Below, piece by piece: positions 8,518 to 17,357 of a DNA stretch of 64,000 nucleotides. The notes under the pieces are model-generated. The model ran no database searches. It saw nothing but the letters and a program-made list of their open reading frames with translations, and was not told the DNA's origin. Source of the stretch: an uncultured Acidobacteriia bacterium (GTDB taxonomy: Bacteria > Acidobacteriota > Terriglobia > Bryobacterales > Bryobacteraceae); contig CAIXXM010000148.1 of the NCBI GenBank assembly GCA_903923395.1, positions 1-64,000 of the forward strand, written 5' to 3'. The first letter of the stretch is position 1. Each line of letters opens with the position of its first letter. Both the position numbers and the translations under genes were made by a program.

Positions 8518-11500
8518 CAGCGCTTCTTCCTCAACAGGTGATCCACGGCGGTTTCCAGTTGGACATCTTTGCCGGTATAGCTTTCACCCGCCGGGCGCAG
8601 CACAAAGGTATCCACCTGACGGGGATAACCTTCCATATCCTGACCATCAGCCGTGGTGATGCGGCTGCCAGGCATGCGCAGGTTGGAGCCATCGATCATC
8701 TGCGCCGCGCCGGTGAAGATAATCCAACCAGCGGTTGGCTCGCCCACCACCTCACCGAGCTTCAAGGAGCGGTAGCCCTCGGTGAAGTCTTCCGCATCAG
8801 AGAGCGAGTGCTGATTGGTGACCAGGATGGTCGGCAATTCGAGCGAACGCTGGCCGAGCATCGTCCGGGCCGGTGCATTATTCATGCCCCGCTGCCGCAT
8901 ATTGAGATAGCCGCGGCGCGAAAGAATATCGATGGCATAGACATTCACAAAGCCGCCGTTATTGTTGCGGACGTCCACCACCACACCTTCTTTACTGCGG
9001 TTCTCCGCATCCAGGTCAAGAGCGAGCTGGGTCAGGGCTTCGGCTGACATATCCGCCATATGGACATAACCCAACTTACCCCCGCTGATCTTATTCACAT
9101 AGGCGCGGCGGTCTTCCACCCATTGTTTGTAGCGAAGATTCTTGATGGTATTCAGCGCAGCGGGGCGGACAGAAGCTTCTTTTCCGCTTACTGTGAGCAT
9201 CACCTTGCGGTTGACCTTATAGCGGAGCAGGTCATCGAAGTTATCGGAAGAGCTGATGGCCTTGCCATCCACAGCAGTAATCACATCCCCCACCTTGAGC
9301 CCTGCGATCGCCGCCGGACTGAGACCGAGCACCTCAGCAATCTGCAGCTTGCCCGAAGCATCATAGACCGGGCGGTCAAACTCAATGCCCAACCTGCCGG
9401 TAACAGGCTGCTCCCGTTCCCCCTGCCCAGCGGAGATACCGGAGTGGGACGCATTCAATTCACCGATCATCAGACTGATGACACGGCGCATCTCATCCGG
9501 CGTTCTGGTGCCTTGAATCACCGGCTCATAGGCAGCGCGCATCGCCTTCCAATCCACACCGTGGAAGTTGGGGTCAAAGAAGCCTTCATTCAGTGCTTCC
9601 CAGGCCTGATGAAACACCTGCACTTTCTCCTGCGCGAAATCAACTTCCAGTTCCGCCGTGACCGCAATGGGCCGCCCGACGCGGGTCTCCAGCGGCAGCG
9701 CGGTAGGTTTGCCGCCATCCAGGAAGTACACCTCTTTCCCATCAGCGGACCACTGCGCTCTGGTCTTGGGCCCCGGCGTGGAGGTCAACTGGCGGGCCAC
9801 AGCCGCTTCCGACGCCATATCATCGAGCGAATAAGTATAGAGATTCGTCTGGTTCGCCACCGTGGCACTCATCAGCAGTAACTTGCCATCCGGACTTACA
9901 GCCAGATCATTGACATCCAGCCCGGTATTCAACAAGCTCAACCGGCGGCGAATCCCATCGAAAACGATCTTGACTTCCTTTGGCGGCTCAGGCTTCGCGG
10001 CCTCTCTCGGACCACCTTCCCGCACCGGAGTATCTTTGAACAGATTCGTGAAGTTATCTTCCCGGAAGCGCGGCGTCTTCGGCAGAAGATCAATACGCGC
10101 CACATTGGAAGTTTCCGTCCGCTGGCCCGTGATGAAGAGCAGGAAGGTTCCATCTCCACCCCAGGCGATATTGCCGGAATTGGTATTGGAAAGGAAGCTG
10201 ATCTGTTGCGGCGCGCCACCATCGCGTTTCACCACATAGACATTGCTGAGCGACTGCTTATCCGGCATCACGAATGCCAGCCACTGGCTGTCCGGCGACC
10301 ACGCATAGGGTGCACGGAAGCCACCCCGGAACATACCGCCAACCAGAACCTTGTCTGCATTCGTGACCGGGTCCAGCAGATGGATTTCTTTGTTCGCATG
10401 GATATACACCAGCTTCTTTCCGTCTGGCGACCAGAGCGGACGGGTATCCGGCTCAGTGCCTTTCGTCAACTGGCGTTCTTTGTTGGTCTTGAAATCGTAC
10501 TCATAGACGTGATCGAAACCTTCACGGTCGGAAACATAGACCAGCTTGTTGTTATCTGGAGACCACTGGGCTTCCCGTTCATTGGCTGGGGTCTGGGAGA
10601 CGCGGAACGCATTGCCGCCCTCCCGCGCGCCGGCGGCGAAAACCTCACCATGTGCCGTGACAGCGATCTTTTTGTTGTCTTTTGAAAGGTTCAAATCCGT
10701 GAAGCCTGAGGTCAATGTCAGACGTGAGGATGACGGTCCAGCCGGTGTGCCGCGCAGTTCAATCGCTATCTTCCTGGTAACACCGGTTGCCAGATCCAAC
10801 TGCCAGATATCGAAGTCACGTTCGAAGAGAATCGTCTTGCCGTCATACGAGATACTGGGCCAGAGCAAACGGCCCGCGGTGAACTTGGTCACTTGTTTCT
10901 TGCCGGCCTTCGTATATTCCCAGATATTCTCCGCGCCGCTCTTATCGGACATGTAATAGAGCTTCGATCCGTCAGCGCTCCACATCGGCCACATCTCTTT
11001 TGCGCCACCTTCGCTGATGCGTTCATACTTGCCGCCGCGCAGTATGTAGATCTCGCTCTCATCCAGGTGGCTGTGGCCTTTGCGCCACCACTGGGCATAA
11101 GCGATGCCGCGGCAGGTCAGGGCGAGGTCCGTCCCGTTCGGCGCCGGTGCGGAAAAGTATTCGCTGAAGTAGCGGTCCGCACTGACGGGCATGGGCGTTC
11201 CTCCGGTTGCGGAGATCCGGAACACATCATTCATGGACGAGATATCATGCGCGCCAGTGGTGAAGTAAAGGTACTTGCCGTCGCGTGACCAGCCATCGAG
11301 CTGATCCATCGAGTCATCTGAAGTGATCTGCTGCAGATCGCCGGTGGCCAGCGTGAGGACATAGATATCGCCGTTGCCCGTCCGAGTGGACGTAAACGCC
11401 AGCTTCTTGCCATCCGGGGACCACTGCGGTCTCGATTCCGTCGCCGGGTTCGTGACCAGCAGGCGCGCTTCCCCACCGGCAGCCGGTACCGTCCAGATGT

Positions 11501-11624
11501 CACCACCGGAGACGAATGCAATCTCCTTGCGGTCCGGGGAGAGAGCGGGATCAGTGAAGTAAGGCCGCGCGGCAAAGGCGGAAAGTGACGCTACCAGAAG
11601 TGTGAGGGCGACGCGAACGTGCAT
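8517..11624 (-). CDS. Secreted tricorn-like protease: WD40-like propeller, PDZ and S41 peptidase
   Basis: A 1035-residue exported protein. The signal peptide is residues 1-18 (LTLLVASLSAFA). Residues about 20-640 are TolB/DPP-type propeller repeats with many WSPDGKKLAF- or WSADGKEVYF-like blades. Then follow the tricorn core region (FHQAWEALNEGFFDPNFHG), a PDZ domain (about 745-815, VLGLSPAAIAGLKVGDVI) and an S41 catalytic domain with GVVVDVRNNNGG and the nucleophile loop TNQHSLSDAED. The order matches tricorn protease homologues that degrade oligopeptides, here in the periplasm. It precedes the GyrI-like gene with a one-base overlap. Confidence 0.92.
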   Translation of the reverse strand: MHVRVALTLLVASLSAFAARPYFTDPALSPDRKEIAFVSGGDIWTVPAAGGEARLLVTNPATESRPQWSPDGKKLAFTSTRTGNGDIYVLTLATGDLQQITSDDSMDQLDGWSRDGKYLYFTTGAHDISSMNDVFRISATGGTPMPVSADRYFSEYFSAPAPNGTDLALTCRGIAYAQWWRKGHSHLDESEIYILRGGKYERISEGGAKEMWPMWSADGSKLYYMSDKSGAENIWEYTKAGKKQVTKFTAGRLLWPSISYDGKTILFERDFDIWQLDLATGVTRKIAIELRGTPAGPSSSRLTLTSGFTDLNLSKDNKKIAVTAHGEVFAAGAREGGNAFRVSQTPANEREAQWSPDNNKLVYVSDREGFDHVYEYDFKTNKERQLTKGTEPDTRPLWSPDGKKLVYIHANKEIHLLDPVTNADKVLVGGMFRGGFRAPYAWSPDSQWLAFVMPDKQSLSNVYVVKRDGGAPQQISFLSNTNSGNIAWGGDGTFLLFITGQRTETSNVARIDLLPKTPRFREDNFTNLFKDTPVREGGPREAAKPEPPKEVKIVFDGIRRRLSLLNTGLDVNDLAVSPDGKLLLMSATVANQTNLYTYSLDDMASEAAVARQLTSTPGPKTRAQWSADGKEVYFLDGGKPTALPLETRVGRPIAVTAELEVDFAQEKVQVFHQAWEALNEGFFDPNFHGVDWKAMRAAYEPVIQGTRTPDEMRRVISLMIGELNASHSGISAGQGEREQPVTGRLGIEFDRPVYDASGKLQIAEVLGLSPAAIAGLKVGDVITAVDGKAISSSDNFDDLLRYKVNRKVMLTVSGKEASVRPAALNTIKNLRYKQWVEDRRAYVNKISGGKLGYVHMADMSAEALTQLALDLDAENRSKEGVVVDVRNNNGGFVNVYAIDILSRRGYLNMRQRGMNNAPARTMLGQRSLELPTILVTNQHSLSDAEDFTEGYRSLKLGEVVGEPTAGWIIFTGAAQMIDGSNLRMPGSRITTADGQDMEGYPRQVDTFVLRPAGESYTGKDVQLETAVDHLLRKKR

Positions 11625-11647
11625 ATAGCGTTCGATTATCGCGCATG

Positions 11648-13135
11648 CTATTTGGGTTTGCTGAACTTCAGCCAGTTGTCATAGGAATGCTTGTCCGGCC
11701 CCGTGTAGAGGATCGTGTCAAAAAAATCGGCCCGGCCCAGCATGCGCGGATCGCCCTCGCCCCGCAGCAGTTCCTCCATTTTTTCGCGCATCTGGCGTTT
11801 GATGGCCGCGTACTCCAGGTTGTCGGCCAGATTCTCCATGCAGTCAGGGTCTTTCTCCACCAGATAGAGTTCCTCGGGCGGACGCTTTCCAAATGACAAC
11901 TGATAGAGCCGGTCGAAGCGGGTGAGCATATCCGTCTTCGTGGGGCCGTCATCCACATTCGTGTAGCCGGTCTCAGGATTTCCCGCCGGCCAGCGGTCCG
12001 GCTCATAGTTCCGCACGTAGAGAAACTTCCGGTCCCGCATGGCCCGCACAGGGTATCCGGCGTTATTCGGCCGGCCGATATCGTGACGTTCTTTTCCAAT
12101 CAGGGCAGTGTTCCGGGACTCATCAATCGTGCCGTTTCTGCCGGACCGCAACACATCGAGAAAACTCTTGCCTGTCATGCTGCCGGCGGGCGGCAACCCT
12201 GCGGCCTCCAGGAAAGTGGGCGCGATGTCGCGTGTACTGATGAAGTCATCCACCGGCCGGCCGGACCCGAAATTCCTGCCCCAGCGAACAGCCAGGGGAA
12301 TGTGGAACCCGGCTTCATAGATCTGGCCTTTTACGCGCGGGAAAGGCATGCCATGGTCAGAAGTCATGACGACGATGGTGTTATCCAATTCGCCCAATTC
12401 TTCGAGCTTCCGCAGCGCCTTCCCGACCTGGGTATCGAACCACTCCACTTCGAGACCGTAATCTGCCATGTCGCTGCGGGTGACGCGGTTATCGGGCAGG
12501 TATTTGGGCACGTCGATCTCAGCCAGTTTCTTTCCCGCCCGCACACCGGAACCGGGCTCGTAGGGACGGTGCGGTTCATGGCCGCCCATCCAGAAACAGA
12601 AGGGCTTGTCAGCGGGCTTCGCGGCGAGGAACGTCTCAAAATTCTTCGCGTAATCGATGGGTGAGATGCTATCGGTGGGCGGCTTGAGCTTGGCCTGCTG
12701 GTATTCCCTGCCCGCCGGATTGTGGGCGAAACCGGTGGATTTGAAATCACCGGGACCCCAGCCCTTGCCGGTGAGTCCCACGTGATACCCAGCCTGTTCG
12801 AGCAAGGCCGGATACACCGCGAATTCACTGGGGAAAATGCTGTAGTGATTGACGGCCTCCTTCAACTGCCAGGAGTTGCGGCCCGTGAGAATGGTGGCGC
12901 GGCAGGGGCTGCATTTGGGGTTGGAGGTGAAGGCTCTGGTGAAGAGAACGCCCTCGCGCGCCACCCGGTCAAACGTCGGGGTCTGGATCCACTTGCACCC
13001 ATAAGCGCCGGCATGACCATGGCTCCAGTCATCGTGAATGGTGAAGAGGATATTGGGGCGTTTGGGCTTCTGCGCAAGAGCGGCGGCCGAAGCCGTGGCA
13101 GCCGCAAGAAACGTCCGTCGCGTGGTGGCAGACAT
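11648..13135 (-). CDS. Sulfatase (formylglycine-dependent, exported)
   Basis: A 495-residue type I sulfatase. The N-terminus TTRRTFLAAATASAAA resembles a Tat signal, so it is probably exported folded. The metal-binding Asp pair is in FTIHDDWSHGH. The modification motif is CSPCRATILTGR, with Cys75 the residue to be oxidised to formylglycine (C-x-P-x-R). Further alkaline-phosphatase-fold residues lie in TIVVMTSDHGMPF. The subfamily resembles those acting on sulfated glycans or N-sulfoglucosamine; the substrate is not determined. No maturase (FGE or anSME) is encoded in this window, so activation depends on a gene elsewhere. Confidence 0.93.
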   Translation of the reverse strand: MSATTRRTFLAAATASAAALAQKPKRPNILFTIHDDWSHGHAGAYGCKWIQTPTFDRVAREGVLFTRAFTSNPKCSPCRATILTGRNSWQLKEAVNHYSIFPSEFAVYPALLEQAGYHVGLTGKGWGPGDFKSTGFAHNPAGREYQQAKLKPPTDSISPIDYAKNFETFLAAKPADKPFCFWMGGHEPHRPYEPGSGVRAGKKLAEIDVPKYLPDNRVTRSDMADYGLEVEWFDTQVGKALRKLEELGELDNTIVVMTSDHGMPFPRVKGQIYEAGFHIPLAVRWGRNFGSGRPVDDFISTRDIAPTFLEAAGLPPAGSMTGKSFLDVLRSGRNGTIDESRNTALIGKERHDIGRPNNAGYPVRAMRDRKFLYVRNYEPDRWPAGNPETGYTNVDDGPTKTDMLTRFDRLYQLSFGKRPPEELYLVEKDPDCMENLADNLEYAAIKRQMREKMEELLRGEGDPRMLGRADFFDTILYTGPDKHSYDNWLKFSKPK

Positions 13136-13159
13136 GCCGGATACTATATCCCGCAGCGC

Positions 13160-13603
13160 TTACTTTGTCGCGGGGAGTTCGTAATCGAAGTCATAAAAGT
13201 GCTTGCCGTCATTTTCGATACGGATCTTCATGGCGCCCTTGATACCAGTCAGTTCGCCCGTGCCGGAATCGGGAACCACGGAGATTGTGAGAGCTTGCGC
13301 GCCACGGTCCATGGTGCCGAAGTGCTGCAGGGCAAAGGTGCCTGTGCGGCCCTGCAGTTTCCCTCTGACCATCTCCATGGCAACGTAACCGGCCGAGCCC
13401 TGGGTTGCTGTCATGATGGTGAGCATTTGCCCCTTGGCGGCAGCTTCCAGATCACCGTGGAATTGCTTGTCGAGGAACCTTCGTTCAGGATCTTTGGAAG
13501 CGGTATCCTGGCTCAGTTTCACATCGAAGGTTCCGCTGGCGTGATGGCTTGTCGGAGCTTGCAGGAAGAAGAGTGCGGCAGTAACAAACCAGAGTGCGGT
13601 CAT
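13160..13603 (-). CDS. DUF3224 family secreted protein
   Basis: A 147-residue protein with an N-terminal hydrophobic leader (ALWFVTAALFFLQA) not usual for the family core. The body is a DUF3224 beta-barrel: ASGTFDVKLSQD, LDKQFHGDLEAAAKGQM, GSAGYVAMEMV, GRTGTFALQHFGTMDRG and GTGELTGIKGAMKI, ending in HFYDFDYELP. The fold is allene-oxide-cyclase-like; the function is not known. It lies 24 bases downstream of the sulfatase start on the same strand, so it could head that transcript. Confidence 0.82.
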   Translation of the reverse strand: MTALWFVTAALFFLQAPTSHHASGTFDVKLSQDTASKDPERRFLDKQFHGDLEAAAKGQMLTIMTATQGSAGYVAMEMVRGKLQGRTGTFALQHFGTMDRGAQALTISVVPDSGTGELTGIKGAMKIRIENDGKHFYDFDYELPATK

Positions 13604-13671
13604 GCCAGATTATCTTACGGCCGGGTTGAGGGCGCTACGACATTTCGTATTCGCAGCGGTATTCTGTCCCT

Positions 13672-14049
13672 ATGCCCAGCCTGATCACCTGCCTGAAGTA
13701 CCAGAATGCACCCGCCGCCATCGATTTCCTCAAGGCAGCGTTTGGCTTCACCGCCAAGGCCGTCTATCCGGATCCGGAAAATCCCAAAATGATTCATCAT
13801 GCCGAACTGGTGCTGGGTTCTTCGATGATCATGATTGGTTCTCTGCACACGCCCGCGGAAAGAGGGAACACGATAACTCTTTACGCCGTGATTGACGACG
13901 CGGACGCACATTGCGCGCAGGCGAAGTTACACGGCACACACGTGTTGCGGGAACCGCATGACAACGAAGGTTACCCTGGCCGGTCCTATGAAGCCGAGGA
14001 TACGGAGGGTCACACTTGGATGTTCGGCACTTATGATCCCTGGGCGTGA
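13672..14049 (+). CDS. VOC/glyoxalase-like protein (PhnB-type)
   Basis: A 125-residue vicinal-oxygen-chelate fold protein with two beta-alpha-beta-beta-beta modules: ITCLKYQNAPAAIDFLKAAFGF, a metal-side HHAELVLGSSMIMIG strand, and a second half ending AEDTEGHTWMFGTY. The arrangement matches PhnB/YkcA-type VOC proteins, whose substrates are mostly unknown. The ATG follows GGTATTCTGTCCCT, so there is no clear Shine-Dalgarno site. Its stop is one base before the next start, so it is co-transcribed with the YdeI-like gene. Confidence 0.87.
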   Translation: MPSLITCLKYQNAPAAIDFLKAAFGFTAKAVYPDPENPKMIHHAELVLGSSMIMIGSLHTPAERGNTITLYAVIDDADAHCAQAKLHGTHVLREPHDNEGYPGRSYEAEDTEGHTWMFGTYDPWA

Positions 14050-14050
14050 G

Positions 14051-14611
14051 ATGGAGCCCATTTACTTTCCCAATGCGGCAGCTTTCCGCGACTGGCTGAC
14101 TCTGCATGGCACGACAGAGAAAGAACTCTCCGTTGGCTTCCACAAACGCGACACCGGTGTCCCGAGCATGACGTGGCCTGAGTCCGTGGATGAAGCACTG
14201 TGCTTTGGCTGGATCGACGGCGTGCGGCACAAGGTGGATCAAGAGCGGTATAAGATCCGCTTCACGCCCCGGCGCCCCACGTCGAACTGGAGTGCAGTGA
14301 ACATCGAACGGATGCGCGTGTTGACAGAAGAGGGCCGCATGACCGAGGCCGGATTGCGTGCCTTCGGACATCGCAAGGAGCACCGTTCGCGGATTTACAC
14401 TTATGAACAAGCTGAGCGGCCTGCTTACACAGAAGCAGAGATGAGCCGGTTCCGTTCAAACTCTGCAGCCTATGCTTTCTTTGAAAAGCAGCCGAAGAGT
14501 TACCGGACGAACGGAGCAAAGTGGCTGGCGGGCGCGAAGCTTCCTGCCACCAGGGAAAAGCGGCTTCTCAAGCTGATAGAAGCCTGCGCGGCGGGGAAAA
14601 GGTTGTGGTAG
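14051..14611 (+). CDS. YdeI/OmpD-associated family protein
   Basis: A 186-residue protein of the YdeI/Bacteriocin_protect family. Recognisable segments are the start PIYFPNAAAFRDWLTLHG, the core SVDEALCFGWIDGVRHKVD, the RFTPRRPTSNWSAVNIERM block and the C-terminal KRLLKLIEACAAGKRL. The family is linked to stress or peptide resistance in a few bacteria but has no established biochemical activity. The frame stays open upstream through the VOC gene; I placed the start at ATG 14051 because homology begins there and it follows the VOC stop directly. Confidence 0.88.
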   Translation: MEPIYFPNAAAFRDWLTLHGTTEKELSVGFHKRDTGVPSMTWPESVDEALCFGWIDGVRHKVDQERYKIRFTPRRPTSNWSAVNIERMRVLTEEGRMTEAGLRAFGHRKEHRSRIYTYEQAERPAYTEAEMSRFRSNSAAYAFFEKQPKSYRTNGAKWLAGAKLPATREKRLLKLIEACAAGKRLW

Positions 14612-14618
14612 CGACCTT

Positions 14619-15002
14619 CTAATCATGCGGCGGAAGCCAGACGCCCACAGCCCACTTCGTCTCCGCCAGCGCACCTTTCGGCCAGACCCGGTGCAGTGAC
14701 CGGCGGCCAGTGCCGAGGTTGGAAATACTGCCAACGGCATCTCTTCTGCATTGCTCAGCTTCCGCCGGAGTCACAGGAATCAGGACCGTCTCCTGCGGGT
14801 CTTCACCATCGGCCCAATCGATGATTTCACCGAAGACAGAGAGGAACTGCTGGGCGCAATGGGGGCACTCCCGCAGTCCGATGATTAAGTGCGACTCATC
14901 GACCAGTTGTTCGGCTGGCCGCAGTGAAGCGCGGTATCCCCACGCCGCGGCAGCGTCCGCTGGCCAGCATTGCGGGCAACCGAAGGATTCCAAGTCAGCC
15001 AT
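14619..15002 (-). CDS. Small protein with two CxxC pairs, function unknown
   Basis: A 127-residue protein whose N-terminal 50 residues carry CPQC (9-12) and CPHC (46-49), spaced like a treble-clef or zinc-ribbon-type metal site. The C-terminal half has no recognisable motif and ends LPPHD. No signal peptide or membrane segment is visible. It sits 5 bases downstream of the M49-like peptidase on the same strand and is probably in the same transcript. I do not recognise a named family. Metal binding is inferred from the cysteine spacing only. Confidence 0.7.
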   Translation of the reverse strand: MADLESFGCPQCWPADAAAAWGYRASLRPAEQLVDESHLIIGLRECPHCAQQFLSVFGEIIDWADGEDPQETVLIPVTPAEAEQCRRDAVGSISNLGTGRRSLHRVWPKGALAETKWAVGVWLPPHD

Positions 15003-15007
15003 GGTGG

Positions 15008-16612
15008 TTATACCGTGAAGCGCACCTCAATATCCACCGGAATGGCAGTCAGTTTCGCAAGGGAAGCCGCTACTTCCGGCCGCAACACCGCCATGGTGTC
15101 CAGTAATTCCCGCGCGCGGCCGGCGTCACCCGTGGCTTCGGTAACAAGAACTTCACGGGCCAGGCTGCTCACAGCATCACGGAATTTACCGGCCTCAATA
15201 TCCCAGCCCTGCGGCGTCAGAACAATGGCGCCCCGGTCCCAAAGCCAGTTGAACTGCAGCGCCATCCCCTGGCCATGGGCTTCATTGAGTCCAAAGCGCA
15301 GGGTGCGGAATGACGACGCCAGATAAGTGCAATACAGTTCCTCTTCGTTCTGCGCAAGATAGCCACGGTCATTAAAGAGTTGGATCATGAAGAGACCCAG
15401 AATATCTGCCTTGGCCTCTTCCACCGCACTGTAGAGATCCTTTAACTCCTGGCGGGGCGTGGTCGCGCGGCCTTCGACAGAGATCTGGTGAGGACCAATC
15501 CCGTGGCTCATCTCATGCGCCAGAATATGCGTGAAGAAGGAATCAAACCGGATCTTCCGGGCTGCGCGTTCGGTCAACAACACTGAAGCGATGGGAGCCA
15601 GCACGGACGCAAACTTCGCCTCCTGCACGTTCTTCATCATGACCCTCTTACTGCCCTTTTCCGTAATCACGCGTTCATCGTTCGGCAGATTGAACGCCGC
15701 CGCCATGACGCCCTGGTGCCCGTCTCCGGCAGAGAAGACGAGATTCATCACGGAAATAGGAGACTGTGCCGCCACCTTCGGATTGCGGTACGGCGCATCG
15801 AGCGGGAGGTTGTCTTCCACCTCCTGCATGTGATCACCGAAGAAGCGGACCTTCGCGGATTCCCCCTCATCACGAATGCCGATGTAAGCCTCAAATGCCG
15901 CCTTGTAACCGAAGAGTTCATCGAGGTACGTTTCGTACGGGCCGAACGTGATGTCGAGTGTGGCATCCACATCCATCCAGGCCACGTCACTGGCGTAGTA
16001 ATCATTGCTTTCGAAGGCATCTGCCCGGGCGGTCAGGAACTTCCACAGCGATTCGTTCTCAGTGAGTGCGGCGGCTTCGCGGAGCAGCAGCGCGCAGCGG
16101 GCCAAGGGTTCGGCATAAGCGTCGGAATAGGGCACACATTGCAACCCGGATGCGGTGCGGCGGATCACCGTGAAGAAACCCTCCGCGGCGGTGCGCTCCT
16201 GTGGTGCCAGAGTTTCCACCCAGGTCTGGAACTCCTCCTGCGTCAGATCTTCTGGATAATACGCAGCCCCGGCAGGCTTGCGGGCAGGGACACCATCCAG
16301 AAACGCGGCATGGTTATCGAGCGTCGACCATGGACCTTGATTGAGCCGGAAGTAACGCAACTGTTCCGGCGTACCTTCCCGCTCCAGCCGGTCACGCAGC
16401 GCTGCGTTGCCCGCCCAAACCTGGTGGAGGAAGATCTCATCGAGCACGCGCGCCGCTTCCACCAGCTTGTGCAGAGCGTGCACCTCAAGGGCGGGAAGGC
16501 TCGAAGTATCCACATGCAGTTCCACGGGCGCATAGCGGTTTTGCAGGTCTTGCAATTGTTCAGTCACGTTGATTTTTCTCAATCCCATCAACAAGTTAGC
16601 ACTTTCACTCAC
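15008..16612 (-). CDS. M49-like metallopeptidase (dipeptidyl-peptidase III family, HExxH variant)
   Basis: A 534-residue cytoplasmic zinc peptidase. The zinc motif HEMSH is at 366-370, followed by GIGPH, and the third ligand is in EEAKAD (398-403), which corresponds to EECRAE/D of dipeptidyl-peptidase III. Classical M49 enzymes have a hexapeptide HExxGH; this protein has the shorter pentapeptide seen in plant Nudix-DPP III proteins and some bacterial homologues. The family removes N-terminal dipeptides. The start is GTG without a convincing ribosome site; Met9 is an alternative. It is divergent from the histidine kinase gene. Confidence 0.85.
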   Translation of the reverse strand: MSESANLLMGLRKINVTEQLQDLQNRYAPVELHVDTSSLPALEVHALHKLVEAARVLDEIFLHQVWAGNAALRDRLEREGTPEQLRYFRLNQGPWSTLDNHAAFLDGVPARKPAGAAYYPEDLTQEEFQTWVETLAPQERTAAEGFFTVIRRTASGLQCVPYSDAYAEPLARCALLLREAAALTENESLWKFLTARADAFESNDYYASDVAWMDVDATLDITFGPYETYLDELFGYKAAFEAYIGIRDEGESAKVRFFGDHMQEVEDNLPLDAPYRNPKVAAQSPISVMNLVFSAGDGHQGVMAAAFNLPNDERVITEKGSKRVMMKNVQEAKFASVLAPIASVLLTERAARKIRFDSFFTHILAHEMSHGIGPHQISVEGRATTPRQELKDLYSAVEEAKADILGLFMIQLFNDRGYLAQNEEELYCTYLASSFRTLRFGLNEAHGQGMALQFNWLWDRGAIVLTPQGWDIEAGKFRDAVSSLAREVLVTEATGDAGRARELLDTMAVLRPEVAASLAKLTAIPVDIEVRFTV

Positions 16613-16650
16613 AACGGAGGTGATTTACTGCAAACCAGAAAGGCTCTGCC

Positions 16651-17283
16651 ATGCCCGCTACGAAACAATACTCGCAACTGAATCATCTGGAAGCCCTGGG
16701 GCTTGCCAACGCCGGCATTGTCCACGACGTCAACAACCAACTCATGATGGTGATCAACCATCTGGAGGACGGGAACATGACCGCGGCCCGCTATTCCGCG
16801 CGGAACTGTGCCAGCTTCACGGAAAGTCTGCTCGATTTTGCCAAAGGACGCCAGACGCCGCCGCTCCGCGCTTTGGACCTGACCGCCGTTGTCGCGGTCA
16901 ACGCTGTCAGCCTCAACGTTCCTGCTGACGTCACTCTCTGTCTTGAAATGGGCTCGACGCCAGCCGCAATCCTGGGGGATTTCACAGGCATCACGCGCAT
17001 CCTGCACAACCTGGTCTCGAATGCAGTGAAAGCCGTGCGCAACAACGGTCGCAAAAGCCGCCTGGTCACCGTGTCCGCCGTGGGCTGCGAACTGCTGGTC
17101 ACGGACAACGGGCGGGGAATGTCAGACGAAGAGGTGGAGCACTTTCAAGCGGGTCAACCGGTTGGGGACGGCATCGGCTTGCGGATCGTGATGGACCAGG
17201 TCGACAAGCACGGCGCGGAAATGTTTGTGAAATCCCATCCAAGGCTGGGCACGGCGTTCCGAATCAAGTTTCAAGAGGCCTGA
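16651..17283 (+). CDS. Sensor-less histidine kinase
   Basis: A 210-residue soluble kinase consisting only of a dimerisation and phosphoacceptor segment and the ATPase domain. The H-box is AGIVHDVNNQ with candidate phospho-His25, the N-box LVSNAVKAVRNNG, the G1 box DNGRGM and the G2 box GDGIGLRIV. It lacks any sensor, HAMP or receiver domain and no response regulator is adjacent, so its input and output are unknown. It could be a cytosolic accessory kinase in a multi-component system. An in-frame stop at 16621 fixes the start downstream of it; AAGG lies 8 bases before the ATG. Confidence 0.87.
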   Translation: MPATKQYSQLNHLEALGLANAGIVHDVNNQLMMVINHLEDGNMTAARYSARNCASFTESLLDFAKGRQTPPLRALDLTAVVAVNAVSLNVPADVTLCLEMGSTPAAILGDFTGITRILHNLVSNAVKAVRNNGRKSRLVTVSAVGCELLVTDNGRGMSDEEVEHFQAGQPVGDGIGLRIVMDQVDKHGAEMFVKSHPRLGTAFRIKFQEA

Positions 17284-17357
17284 GAAGCGCACAGGCCGCC
17301 GCAGGCGAGTCCGTTGTGCGCATTTCGTTCAGAAGTGCGCTATCCTCATGGGGCGAG

